Part shown: in pieces, positions 43,701 to 51,518 of the stretch | How the letters are laid out: each line of letters starts with the position of its first letter | Position numbering within the stretch: position 1 is the stretch's first letter | Assembly (NCBI GenBank): GCA_020248785.1 | Contig: JADCGX010000001.1 | Coordinates: 1-64,000, forward strand | From: Burkholderiales bacterium | GTDB lineage: Bacteria > Pseudomonadota > Gammaproteobacteria > Burkholderiales > Burkholderiaceae_F | Direction: 5' to 3' | Length of the DNA stretch: 64,000 nt | Notes under the pieces: model-generated | Databases searched by the model: none | What the model was told of the DNA's origin: nothing | What the model saw: the letters and a program-made list of their open reading frames with translations, nothing else | Made by a program: the position numbers and the translations under genes

Positions 43701-46700
43701 TGGACGACCAGCCGTCCTGGATCGTGGGGCCGCCGCTGCGACGAAGGCCGTTGGGCTGAATCCATGGGCCGCGGTCGTCATCGCGGGTGAAGTAACGGCC
43801 AACCGCGTCGATCGCTTCCCGGTTTGGAGTGGCACCCGTTCCGCGCAAGCTGAAAAGCCAGTCGAACACCTCCTGTCGGGCATTGTCACTACCTGGCGCC
43901 GGCGGAGGAACGACCTCGGTGAACGGCCGCACGCCGCGCACGATGTGGCCGCCATGCGCATCACTTCCATCGACCGACAACGAGTCGCCGTAGCGACCGC
44001 TGGTCGTGTACGGATCGCGTCCGCGCGGGAAGTAATTAATGGAGCCGTAGCCCAAGCGAATTTGGTCGCGCCCGCTCGAGCCTGTCAGGCTGGACAGCGC
44101 TTGCGCGGTTACCGCAATGGCGGAGAACAGCCGTGTGCGGTAATACGTGTACCAGTTCGCGAAGTTCTGCGCCTCTTCCGCCCAGGTGCACTCAGTTCCA
44201 GCGCAGTCGTCGCGGCCCGGTGCTTTCGGATAGTTGTGCTGGCGGTCGCGGTTGATTTCCACCAGGACGTAGTTGGCGGAATCGATCAGATCAGCAGCCG
44301 TCGGGCTCGGAATGGCCGTTGTCGGCTGGAACACGTAATGGCGCGCCAAAGAGGGCAGGTTGAGGTCACGGTACCAAGTGTTGGGAGTCGCGCAGGTCTG
44401 CCCCGCCGGGCAGCCGGTGCCGACGGGCACCCAGTTGGCGTTCGGGCAGCAGCGCAAGCCGGGCCCGCTGAACTGGGTGTGTCCTGCTGGACACGCGTAG
44501 CAGATGTTGCCACTCAGCGTTGCAGGAGGAATACAGTCCTCCGTGCACAGAGACGGATTGCCCTGCACCACGGTCGGGAAGGGGGCAGTGCAGTCCAGTG
44601 CGCAGGTCGTTGACGACGGCGTCAGCAAAGTGCCGGAAGCGCATGCGGTGTAGCAAGTGCTGCCTGACTGGAAGTTGGTTGTCGTGCATGGTGTCTGGCA
44701 CTGCGTGCTGGTGGCGGGGGCGCCGACGAGTTGCGATGTTGCGCCGGTACAAGCGGTGTAGCAGAGCCCGCCGATGATGTTGCCGGAACACGGAGTCCTG
44801 CACTGCGTCGCTGTTGCCGGAGGACCAACGAGCTCGGTTTCCGGGGCCACGCAAGCGGTGTAGCAACGCCCGCCGATGCGGTTGCCACCGACGCAGGGAC
44901 TAAGGCACTGCGCCGGGTTGTTAGGATCCGGCGTAAATCCTGCGGTTGGGCAAGTCGTATAGCAGACCGCGCCCCCTCCGCCGAGCGTTCCGGTACAGGT
45001 GCGCGTGCACTGCGTGCCGTTGTTGGCATACGGCGGCGTGCAGTTCGCATAACAGAGGCCGCCGATCAAGGAGCCCGCGCAGGGGTCCGAGCACTGCGTC
45101 GCGGAGGCCGGCGGGCCAACCAGCACCTGCGCTCCGGTGCATCCCAGGTAGCAGAGGGAGCCGATTACGTTGCCCGAGCACGGCGTACGGCATTGTGTGG
45201 CGGTTGCCGGCGCACCGATCATCTCCGATTGCGCACCCACACAGCCCGTATAGCAGCGGCCGCTAATTTCGTTGCCGCCCACGCATGGCTGACGGCACTG
45301 CGTCGCCGTCGACGGGGTGCCAACAAGAGTCCATCCACTCGTTGTGCAGGTGTCGCGCCAGCAGGTGTTTCCGATAGCAGTCCAGCCTGCCGAGCAGTCA
45401 AGCAGGCACACGCTGCCAGACGGCGTTCCGGACGGGCACACGTCAAACATCGACTCCACGAGGATCGGCCGCGTTGAGCCCTCGCCCCCGAGTGAACAGA
45501 TACCGGCCATCCCAACGCCGGGTGTTGGTGCTGGCCCTGGACCCCAGTCGGTGTAGTTGCCACAGTCCCCCGATTCCCAGCGGTAGAGGACCGGGCGCGG
45601 GTTGGAGCCGCGCGGAGTGCTCGGACGCGCTTCCGTTGCCAGCAGGGTATTGGGTCGCGTACCAACCGAATATGGCTGATTGGGTCGCACTGTCACATTG
45701 GCATTGACATTAGGACGCGGGATGCTGTCGATGGTGTAGGAGTTGCGCGTCTCGGTCGTGTCTGGCGTGCTGGGCCGGGCAACGGTGTTGATGGCAAAGT
45801 TGGGGCGCGTGGCCGTGATGATTGGGAATGACGGACGCGCCGTTGTCGGACGCGCCTGGGTCCCCAGCGTGGTGCCCGGAATGGCGAAGTCGCCGCCCGT
45901 ACATTGGTTCACGACCGTCGTCACGAACACCTGCGGCGACGAAAATATGTCCGAGTTTCGAACCCCTTCGGCGACCTGCCCATTGAAACCCTGGTTTGCA
46001 GGCCGGCGCGGCGGACCGAAGGTGACGTCAGCGTTGGAACCCGACACGGTCTGGTAAGTGGGGTTAGCGCCACGCGCCGTCGACAACGCCGTCAGGTTGT
46101 TGGACGCCGTCGTGAAGTTGGGGCCCTTATAACGCATGTCATGGCGGACAAGCCCCTCGAGGAAGCCGTTCGCAGTGACATTGACGCCGGGGTCGGAGTT
46201 GGGAAACGTGCTCGTTACTGGATCGATTTCCAGCCGCCGATTGTCGTTCCAAGGGCGATAGCGGACAGCCGGGTTGTAGTACAGCGGGTTCAGGCGATGC
46301 GACCGATGCGCGAATTCGTTGATCCAAGAGACTGCCGGGTAAGCAATCGCGGTGGTCGTGAAGTCGCTGCCGGACACACCGGTCGCGCGGCGCGTAATCG
46401 AAGTGTTGGTCGCCGGATCGAGCAAGGTGTCGAGCGTGGCCTGCGGCAACTGGATCGATGGCGGCAGCGGCAGCCGCGTGTCGTTCATCGAGTCCGAGTC
46501 GTCCATCATGAACATGACGTTCGGCGGAACAGAGACGTCCAGGAAGCGCGGTTCCTGCTGCAAAAGCGACGGACTCGGTGCGGCGTGCGCCAACGGCTGG
46601 ATCGTGGTGACCGCGACAATCACCGGCAACAGCAGGCGGCCGATGCGCCGACTCCATTGTTCCGACGGCAGCGACTCAATCCGTCCGGGTTGGATGTTGT

Positions 46701-46710
46701 TGCTCTTCAT
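40774..46710 (-). CDS. pilY1: PilY1 type IV pilus tip adhesin with Cys-rich repeat insertion
   Basis: 1978 aa; typical PilY1 is about 1000-1200. A signal peptide ends near residue 43 (PLAHAAPS). DDSDSMND at 70-77 is a MIDAS-like metal site of the von Willebrand A fold, interrupted by long insertions. Residues about 270-390 are Thr/Arg/Pro-rich with many RPS or RPN words. Residues about 420-775 contain about nine units of 31-34 aa with pattern C-x3-C-x(8-10)-CY-x2-C. The VWA fold resumes (YFMLISDGEWTRNP). The last about 550 residues are the PilY1 beta-propeller (AVYAGDRLGRLLKFDLK). PilY1 sits at the pilus tip and controls retraction, adhesion and sensing. Confidence 0.92.
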   Translation of the reverse strand: MKSNNIQPGRIESLPSEQWSRRIGRLLLPVIVAVTTIQPLAHAAPSPSLLQQEPRFLDVSVPPNVMFMMDDSDSMNDTRLPLPPSIQLPQATLDTLLDPATNTSITRRATGVSGSDFTTTAIAYPAVSWINEFAHRSHRLNPLYYNPAVRYRPWNDNRRLEIDPVTSTFPNSDPGVNVTANGFLEGLVRHDMRYKGPNFTTASNNLTALSTARGANPTYQTVSGSNADVTFGPPRRPANQGFNGQVAEGVRNSDIFSSPQVFVTTVVNQCTGGDFAIPGTTLGTQARPTTARPSFPIITATRPNFAINTVARPSTPDTTETRNSYTIDSIPRPNVNANVTVRPNQPYSVGTRPNTLLATEARPSTPRGSNPRPVLYRWESGDCGNYTDWGPGPAPTPGVGMAGICSLGGEGSTRPILVESMFDVCPSGTPSGSVCLLDCSAGWTAIGNTCWRDTCTTSGWTLVGTPSTATQCRQPCVGGNEISGRCYTGCVGAQSEMIGAPATATQCRTPCSGNVIGSLCYLGCTGAQVLVGPPASATQCSDPCAGSLIGGLCYANCTPPYANNGTQCTRTCTGTLGGGGAVCYTTCPTAGFTPDPNNPAQCLSPCVGGNRIGGRCYTACVAPETELVGPPATATQCRTPCSGNIIGGLCYTACTGATSQLVGAPATSTQCQTPCTTTNFQSGSTCYTACASGTLLTPSSTTCALDCTAPFPTVVQGNPSLCTEDCIPPATLSGNICYACPAGHTQFSGPGLRCCPNANWVPVGTGCPAGQTCATPNTWYRDLNLPSLARHYVFQPTTAIPSPTAADLIDSANYVLVEINRDRQHNYPKAPGRDDCAGTECTWAEEAQNFANWYTYYRTRLFSAIAVTAQALSSLTGSSGRDQIRLGYGSINYFPRGRDPYTTSGRYGDSLSVDGSDAHGGHIVRGVRPFTEVVPPPAPGSDNARQEVFDWLFSLRGTGATPNREAIDAVGRYFTRDDDRGPWIQPNGLRRSGGPTIQDGWSSNEQALDHISCRRTYFMLISDGEWTRNPRPFVASQPPQPLVEHPDYPSRDGTPLNALTVTGPTHDGPTAPAPYSYVPANEPQFSTNASTAGGTLTDVALFWWSRDLRGATDPVNGAPRSTALQNNIKPVAASAGSQGNPAFWQHLTPFIIGYGISASMESAATRNAIINSALTPATPTAVSWPPVRLEDRTNWPTPNETNTIVTDQDVWNTVTRQPCLFNSATNPSGCGRVNDTMRAALAARGDFLTAGSVGLLAQGIANAFSAISEVNGSATSVGGRSATLQANDRLFFASFTTNRWTGRVESFNGLAWSNAVRNNTPPPTTAPDRVVSSFPSWDSRNIFTATGLNTGIAFPVNDLSGLTVEQQTALGNNPAIVRWLRGDPSTESRNGGSMRNRPVGELMGDIVNSTPVFSKATDFGYTPARKPNGAFGSSDPSYRNFVTAKRNHRPATVIVGANSGKLHAFDASGEPTVAGYMREMFAYVPRAMYPALEDLTLPGYVHRYYVDGQVTEGDIWSASKGWRNVVVVTAGAGPKSIVGLDVTQLNSSDLTQTQAFSASDVLFDIDPATSTDPNRVHVGNIMAAGVIASVPGASYKNKWYYLVGNGYESTNDKARLLAINMATGAIDYAIAPALADDLGGNNPADTDRAKRPNGLGAITPVYDANRNVVAVYAGDRLGRLLKFDLKNGLALATTTLLFDTDDSTVADLGSQPITAAPRIAAHPLGGRFIVFGTGRFFERDDPSSTDVQAVYGIREENVNSPTRVTWAQLYGSGGGGLTLTEQTVTVTPGVQRTFRILDNTSGLNWATHRGWFFNLRIGSNNTGERVLVTPIENFGFMNITSYEPIAGGDRCRGGGRSFFYRLDIAGTFTRSPFAEAGPITSLPPGIDRRQVIGIDVPPMIGAPTLINRAAPPFTGVPTSTLDSATMGTMGTGKATSTDPCADTLNSNYDTQANPVSSPQFACPVPALRVWRDLPRGPR

Positions 46711-46728
46711 GGTGACCTCGAAACAAGA

Positions 46729-47304
46729 TCAGTTCGGGCTTGCGGTCATGCGCATTTCACTTTGCGCCCGCGCCAGGCGGAGTGCCCCTGCACCCGGCCC
46801 TTGCACTTCCGCTGTAATGCGGTACTTGCGCCACTGTCTGGCCATATCAAGGCGGTTCCCATCGACGAGCGCGCCAGCATCAAGCTCGTCCGTTGCGTCC
46901 TCGATCAGACAACGCGCCTTCTCGACGCCAGGCATGAGCTCGCTCACTTCAGCTTCATTAGCACCAATCTCAACCGACGAGTTGGTCCAGTTGGCCTCCA
47001 CCAGCCAGGCCGCTGCCGCCGGAGCAACAGGCGCGGGTATGACAGGAGGCGGTTTGGGTCGAGGCGGCACGGGATCTAAGCCAGGCGGCGACACCCAAAG
47101 CAGCAATTCGCATCGCCGCAAGACGAGGTGCACGGCGGTATCAACCGTCGTGATGTCTCGAAAGTTGGCCGCCATGCGCTCGTCGACTGCGCCCCGCCGC
47201 ATCAAATAAAGCACGACGGTCGTCATCAAGACGAGCATCACGAGCACGACCGGCAAGACGATCCCGCGCTGCGTGAGCCGATCGCAAGATGTCTGGTTAC
47301 CCAT
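46729..47304 (-). CDS. pilX: Type IV pilus assembly protein PilX
   Basis: 191 aa from the ATG at 47304, two bases after the pilW stop. The N-terminus RGIVLPVVLVMLVLMTTVVLYLMRRGAV with DERMAANFRD is the PilX pattern: a hydrophobic helix after Gly, with a non-standard residue in place of Glu5, then MAANxRD. A Pro-rich stretch (about 73-95) replaces part of the variable domain. PilX is a minor pilin needed for pilus priming with PilVW and PilY1. All genes of the operon overlap or nearly abut. Confidence 0.85.
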   Translation of the reverse strand: MGNQTSCDRLTQRGIVLPVVLVMLVLMTTVVLYLMRRGAVDERMAANFRDITTVDTAVHLVLRRCELLLWVSPPGLDPVPPRPKPPPVIPAPVAPAAAAWLVEANWTNSSVEIGANEAEVSELMPGVEKARCLIEDATDELDAGALVDGNRLDMARQWRKYRITAEVQGPGAGALRLARAQSEMRMTASPN

Positions 47305-47306
47305 GG

Positions 47307-48269
47307 TCAGGTGGCCGGTGTATGCGCTGCCCGCGAGCGCACGGTGAACACTTCGGTGTAGGCGCGACGGATGCGACCGTCCGCACTCGGCTTCGTGGGA
47401 ACCGCTTCGAGTCCCCGGGCCTGGTCTGCCGTTTGCGGGCACAACTCGTATGTTTGGCCAGCCGCCGCAGTGACGCCTGTCTCCCTCGTTGCGACCAGCA
47501 CGCAAATGTGCACGGACACGACGTAATCCCACCGCGAGATCGTTGGGGAGGGGTCTGCGAATGCATGGATCTCCTCCGCGCTGCGAATGGATCGCGCCGT
47601 AGGGCGCTCCGTCGATGCGGCGGGGTTCGCGAAGGCGAGATCGTCGAAACCGAAGTAGACCTTCAGGTCCTCGACGCCTTCGAGGAGCGTTTCGAATTTC
47701 GCATTGCCATTGCCACGGCACTGCAGCCGATTGCCGTCAACCTGATAAATATTGCGCACCACAACGATGTTCGGCACCCGTGCGCGGTAATCGGGATTCG
47801 CGACCTGCACGGGCCCAACCGCGTTGCCGAGGCAATCCTCGGTAGGTGACTGTGGACTGGCTAGCGCGGTGTCGGCCTGGAACCAGACCGCCAAGATGTC
47901 AGGAGCATCGGTTGCCGCGCCGCAGTCGTAATCCTCCGCCGCGATGTCGTCGAACGCGACGCCCTTGCACGCGCGGACCAGCGGGCCGCTATAGAGCAGA
48001 TTCTCGCGGAAGTTGTTGTCTTCGGTACCGATGATCTCAGCGTACCCAGCACGCCTGATCGCGTTGCCAATCAGCCTGAGCGCCACCGCGCCGCTTTCTT
48101 CGGCAGAAGCCAGGCCGGTCATGGACCGCGTCGACTGGCTCGCTCCCAGGTAAAGAGTTCCGACGCCGAGGAGAATCAAGAGGCCAAGCGCGATGGCGAC
48201 GAGAAGCTCGATCAGCGTGCGGCCGCGCTGACCTTCTCGTGAATACCCGTGGACGTCATTCCGTTTCAT
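47307..48269 (-). CDS. pilW: Type IV pilus assembly protein PilW
   Basis: 320 aa. The prepilin motif RGRTLIELLVAIALGLLILLGVGTLYLG has Glu5 and the following helix; the residue before the cut is Arg-Gly-Arg, a slight deviation from the usual Gly-Phe. LRLIGNAIRRAGYAEIIG is a conserved PilW segment. Six or more cysteines occur in the globular domain (ACKG, DYDCGA, EDCLGN, LQCRGN, HICVL, LCPQ). It overlaps pilV by four bases upstream. It forms part of the minor pilin complex at the pilus tip. Confidence 0.9.
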   Translation of the reverse strand: MKRNDVHGYSREGQRGRTLIELLVAIALGLLILLGVGTLYLGASQSTRSMTGLASAEESGAVALRLIGNAIRRAGYAEIIGTEDNNFRENLLYSGPLVRACKGVAFDDIAAEDYDCGAATDAPDILAVWFQADTALASPQSPTEDCLGNAVGPVQVANPDYRARVPNIVVVRNIYQVDGNRLQCRGNGNAKFETLLEGVEDLKVYFGFDDLAFANPAASTERPTARSIRSAEEIHAFADPSPTISRWDYVVSVHICVLVATRETGVTAAAGQTYELCPQTADQARGLEAVPTKPSADGRIRRAYTEVFTVRSRAAHTPAT

Positions 48270-48817
48270 GGGTGCACCGAAGCAACATAGCAGCGGTAGC
48301 GCAGTTCAGCTTTCATCTCCTCCGTGTCGGGGCAGGCGGCGTCGCGCACGACTTTCGCGCCACCAACATTGAGTTGTTCGATTCGCTGTGTATCGACCCA
48401 ACCGACGGTGATCGTGATTTGCAGGGGAGTGTTGGCGCCCGAGAGCGTTTCCGCGAACGCCACGCCTCCGGGCAGCCGCGCTCGCACCTCGCGCGTGAAC
48501 TGGGCCCAATCGCGGTTCGCGATCTCAAGATCGGAGCAGTTGGCAGGCGTCGCGCACGCAGCCGGCGTCGGCGCCGTGTCAAGCGGATTGAAGACCCGCC
48601 CGTCGTACCTCAGCGCTTCGGCGCCCAGATAGTTGGCAGTTACGCGCTCGCTGAACTCCGCAGCAAGCAGGGCTGCAGTACGGCGATCCAGCGAGTCCTT
48701 CTGCGACGACATCGAACGCAGTTGCAGCCCGAGCAGCCCAAGCATCGTGAACGCCACGAGCGTGAGCGCGACCAGGACTTCAATCAGCGAGGCACCTTGC
48801 TGCCGCTGCGGTTGCAC
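48266..48817 (-). CDS. pilV: Type IV pilus modification protein PilV
   Basis: 183 aa with a GTG start at 48817 chosen because TTAGGAGA lies six bases upstream and overlaps the fimT stop; an in-frame TTG at 48847 has no ribosome site. The prepilin region QQGASLIEVLVALTLVAFTMLGLLGLQ has Gly-Ala at the cut and Glu5. LLAAEFSERVTANYLG and NRDWAQFTREVRARLPGG match PilV. It overlaps pilW by four bases (ATGA). The overlap of ribosome site with the fimT stop couples it to fimT translation. Confidence 0.9.
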   Translation of the reverse strand: MQPQRQQGASLIEVLVALTLVAFTMLGLLGLQLRSMSSQKDSLDRRTAALLAAEFSERVTANYLGAEALRYDGRVFNPLDTAPTPAACATPANCSDLEIANRDWAQFTREVRARLPGGVAFAETLSGANTPLQITITVGWVDTQRIEQLNVGGAKVVRDAACPDTEEMKAELRYRCYVASVHP

Positions 48818-48827
48818 GGTCGATCTC

Positions 48828-49415
48828 CTAACAATTGATCCGGGCAATGGCAGCCTGCCCGGTCGCGTTCACCGTGACCTGCCGACAGGACTGGCCGGCG
48901 CCCTGTGCCGCCTGCGGATAGGCCACTCGAAAGACCAGCTCCGCGCCGACGCGCAAGCCATCGGGTCGGTAAGTCGCAATACCGACCCCTTTGGTCTCCA
49001 CAATCTCGACGCGCGTCGCTGCTCCCGGGGCGAACTGCTGCTGAAAGGTCACCACTTCGTCCGCCGGAGGACCCGCATCAAACACCCCGACCGTTCCGCC
49101 AACAGCGGTGTCGGCAAAAATCATCCAGCCCGCCGCCCAGTCGGCCGCCACAAAGCTCCCGCCGGCCGCGTTGATGCATGCAGTCGCGGGCACTGCGGTG
49201 ACCCGGCAGACCGACACGGTGACCCCGCGCCGCATTGCTTCGCTGCGCGCCAGTTCCAACGCCGCCAGCAGCGAGTTGGCGCCATCCGACGCACGGGCCG
49301 AGGCGATCGAGCTGTTGAACGCCGGCACGCCGATGGCCAGCAGAATCGCGGCGATCGTCAGGGTGACGAGCAGCTCGATCAGCGTGAAGCCGGTCTGGAC
49401 GGGTACAGCGCGCAT
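48828..49415 (-). CDS. fimT: FimT/GspH-family minor pilin
   Basis: 195 aa. QTGFTLIELLVTLTIAAILLAIGVPAF is a textbook prepilin signal with Gly-Phe and Glu5. LLAALELARSEAMRRGVTVSVCR and WAAGWMIFAD are GspH/FimT signatures, and the C-terminal CRQVTVNATGQAAIARINC carries the family Cys pair. FimT-like pilins are the first genes of the minor pilin operon, and some bind DNA during natural transformation. It is the promoter-proximal gene here; the 270-bp gap upstream divides it from a divergent second FimT-like gene. Confidence 0.9.
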   Translation of the reverse strand: MRAVPVQTGFTLIELLVTLTIAAILLAIGVPAFNSSIASARASDGANSLLAALELARSEAMRRGVTVSVCRVTAVPATACINAAGGSFVAADWAAGWMIFADTAVGGTVGVFDAGPPADEVVTFQQQFAPGAATRVEIVETKGVGIATYRPDGLRVGAELVFRVAYPQAAQGAGQSCRQVTVNATGQAAIARINC

Positions 49416-49685
49416 GAAGTCGAAAGCCTGGAAAACGCCCGAAGGCGTTGACGGAACGGATTATTTCGGCAGGCCGAAAGAGGTCGACAGCACTAACGGG
49501 CACCCGGCCACGGAGTGCCGACGAACGGTGCGGCATCGCGCAGAGGCTAATCCGGTCGGTGGAGACGCCGCGCGCGGGCTGGCCCCGCGTGTCTAAGGAC
49601 TTTTCACGACCCGTCGGTGCAGTTTTCGGCAGCGGTGCGAGGGTGGCCTATGGAACGATGCCCGGCATCGGAACGGAGGCCAACG

Positions 49686-50210
49686 ATGCACAAGAACACG
49701 CTGCGCCATGCCCTGGGATTCACCGTCGTCGAGGCAGCCATCGCCACCGCAGTTGCCGCCACGCTTACGGCGTCGGCCGTGCCGCACTTCAAGGCGTCAC
49801 TGGATCGTCAGGCGCTGACCAGCACTGCCAATGAACTGCAACTGTCGATCGAACTGGGTCGCAGCGAGGCCCTGTCGCGCGGACAGCGCGTGGTCCTGGC
49901 GCCGCAGCGCCCGAACGACTGGGCCTCCGGCTGGCTGCTGTATCGCGATGACAATGACAACGGCGTGCGCGAGGACGCCGAGCCCATCGTGCGGGTGTTC
50001 AACGCCCCGCCGCAGGGACTTGCGGTGCGCAGCTGGGGCGGGCCCGCCAACAACGTCCTGAGCTTCACCGACGACGGCTTCCTGCGGCGCCCCGGGGGCA
50101 ACGGCCTGGCCATGGGCGGGATCTCGTTCAGCGTGGGCGATCAGGTGCGCACGGTCTGCTTTTCAGCCACGCGCACGCGCGTCACCACCGCGACGAGCTG
50201 CGGAAGCTGA
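49686..50210 (+). CDS. Second, divergent FimT/GspH-like pilin
   Basis: 174 aa from the ATG at 49686 with GGAGG at 49675-49679. GFTVVEAAIATAVAATLTASAVPHF retains Gly-Phe and Glu5, but the helix is Ala-rich rather than Leu/Ile-rich. LQLSIELGRSEALSRGQRVVLAP and DWASGWLLYRD are clear FimT/GspH features, and two cysteines close the C-terminus (VCFS, TSCGS). It is transcribed away from the pilus operon and is alone on its strand. It is either a specialised minor pilin or a diverged duplicate. Confidence 0.8.
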   Translation: MHKNTLRHALGFTVVEAAIATAVAATLTASAVPHFKASLDRQALTSTANELQLSIELGRSEALSRGQRVVLAPQRPNDWASGWLLYRDDNDNGVREDAEPIVRVFNAPPQGLAVRSWGGPANNVLSFTDDGFLRRPGGNGLAMGGISFSVGDQVRTVCFSATRTRVTTATSCGS

Positions 50211-50223
50211 GTGCGGGGAGGAG

Positions 50224-50245
50224 GAACGTCCAGACAGGGACGTTC
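50224..50245. terminator. Hairpin between the FimT-like gene and tRNA-Arg
   Basis: An 8-bp perfect stem (GAACGTCC with GGACGTTC) with loop AGACAG lies 13 bp after the pilin stop on the plus strand and 5 bp after the tRNA 3' end on the minus strand. No T-tract on either side, so termination efficiency is doubtful; it may aid tRNA 3' processing. Confidence 0.45.
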
Positions 50246-50250
50246 GGAGG

Positions 50251-50326
50251 TGGCGCGCCCGGCAGGAATCGAACCTGCGACCCTTGGCTTCGGAGGCCAA
50301 TACTCTATCCCCTGAGCTACGGGCGC
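50251..50326 (-). tRNA. tRNA-Arg (anticodon CCG)
   Basis: 76 nt on the minus strand including an encoded 3' CCA. The acceptor stem is GCGCCCG with CGGGCGC, the D stem GCTC/GAGT, the anticodon stem TTGGC/GCCAA around loop CTCCGAA with anticodon CCG, and the T arm GCAGG-TTCGATT-CCTGC. It reads CGG arginine codons, which are frequent in this GC-rich genome. No attachment-site duplication or integrase is seen next to it. Confidence 0.97.
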
Positions 50327-50471
50327 CTTGCGTGCTGCGGGCCATCCAGGCCCGCCGAGCCAGCGCAGGGCACGCGCGATTCGCGCTTGCTGCATCGACC
50401 CGGTACTGCCGAGGATACCGGCTCCCGCCGGGCAGCGTCCAACCGGCGCCAGCCACCAGAGTGGCCCCGCA

Positions 50472-50477
50472 TATAAT
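50472..50477 (+). promoter_or_regulatory. Candidate -10 box for the cytochrome c5 gene
   Basis: A perfect TATAAT lies 110 bp upstream of the cytochrome start in otherwise GC-rich sequence. No recognisable -35 hexamer is found 16-18 bp upstream, so an activator or an alternative spacing may be involved. Confidence 0.4.
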
Positions 50478-50587
50478 CGGCCGCGCTCACGAGCTCGTTT
50501 CCGCAACCTTCCCCTGCACTGGCTCACCGGGCGCCTCGCTTGCGACGCGCCTCGATCAACGCGCACACTGAACCCGGCCCGCCCACT

Positions 50588-51445
50588 ATGTCCGAGCAGC
50601 ACGCCTCCCCCATCAAGACCCCGCAGCAGTTGATCGCGCTGATCGTGTTGTCGTTCATCGTGCCGGTGGGCGTCATCGTCCTGCTCGCCAGCTACGTGGC
50701 GGGGGCCAAGCGCGAGGGCGCCGGTTCGGGTTCGATGACGCCCGAAGCGGTCGCGGATCGCCTGAAGCCGGTCGGCATGGTGGCGCTGGCCGCCGCGGCC
50801 GGGCCGCGCACGCTGCAATCCGGCGAGGCCGTCTACAAGCTCGCCTGCAGCGCCTGCCACACGCCCGGCGTTGCCGGCGCGCCCAAGACCGGCGACGCCG
50901 CCGCCTGGGCGCCGCGCATGAAGCAAGGCTTCGACACGCTGGTCAAGCACGCGGTCGAGGGCTTCAAGACGATGCCGGCCAAGGGCGGCAATGCAGATCT
51001 CGACCCGATCGAAGTCGCGCGCGCGGTAGCGTGGATGGGCAATCAGTCGGGTGGCAAGTTCACGGAGCCCGCAGCGCCGGCCGCGGCAAAGCAGGACGCC
51101 GCCGCGCCCGCCCCAGCAGCGCCCGCGGCATCTGCCGCTGCGGCCCCGGTTGCGCCCGCGGTGACCATCGCCGCGGCTGCCGCCACCGCACCCACCGCTG
51201 CCAAGGCGGGGGTGGGCGAGGCCCTTTACAAGCATGCCTGCTCGGCCTGCCACGTGGCCGGTGTGGCCGGCGCGCCCAGGAGCGGCGACAAGGCCGCCTG
51301 GGCGCCGCGCATCAAGCTGGGCATCGACGCGCTGACCGCCAGCGTCATCAAGGGCAAGGGCGCGATGCCGCCCAAGGGTGGCTCGACCGCCAGCGAGGCC
51401 GACATCCAGGCCGCCGTCGAGTACATGGTGAGCCAAGCCAGGTAG
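50588..51445 (+). CDS. Membrane-anchored diheme cytochrome c5
   Basis: 285 aa from the ATG at 50588. An N-terminal helix (about 15-38) anchors it in the inner membrane with the rest in the periplasm. Two cytochrome c5-like domains each carry a CSACH heme site (87-91 and 218-222) followed by almost the same sequence (GVAGAP-x2-GD-x-AAWAPR), and each has a candidate distal Met ligand (TMPAKGG, AMPPKGG). The domains are joined by an Ala/Pro-rich linker (about 160-205). It is an electron carrier, probably to a terminal oxidase; the internal repeat shows domain duplication. Confidence 0.92.
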   Translation: MSEQHASPIKTPQQLIALIVLSFIVPVGVIVLLASYVAGAKREGAGSGSMTPEAVADRLKPVGMVALAAAAGPRTLQSGEAVYKLACSACHTPGVAGAPKTGDAAAWAPRMKQGFDTLVKHAVEGFKTMPAKGGNADLDPIEVARAVAWMGNQSGGKFTEPAAPAAAKQDAAAPAPAAPAASAAAAPVAPAVTIAAAAATAPTAAKAGVGEALYKHACSACHVAGVAGAPRSGDKAAWAPRIKLGIDALTASVIKGKGAMPPKGGSTASEADIQAAVEYMVSQAR

Positions 51446-51463
51446 TCGCGCCACGGCGCCCAG

Positions 51464-51490
51464 GCCGCCTCGATGGCGGCATTTTTGTTT
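51464..51490 (+). terminator. Rho-independent terminator of the cytochrome c5 gene
   Basis: A 6-bp GC stem (GCCGCC with GGCGGC, loop TCGAT) is followed directly by ATTTTTGTTT on the plus strand, 19 bp after the stop codon. It separates the cytochrome gene from the convergent priA gene. Confidence 0.85.
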
Positions 51491-51518
51491 GCGGTCGCCG
51501 CGTCGGAACGCTGACCGC

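Noticed and set aside
50251..50326. tRNA-Arg as an integration site for a genomic island
   Set aside because: No integrase gene and no repeated tRNA 3' end were found in the window; the genes on both sides are ordinary chromosomal ones.
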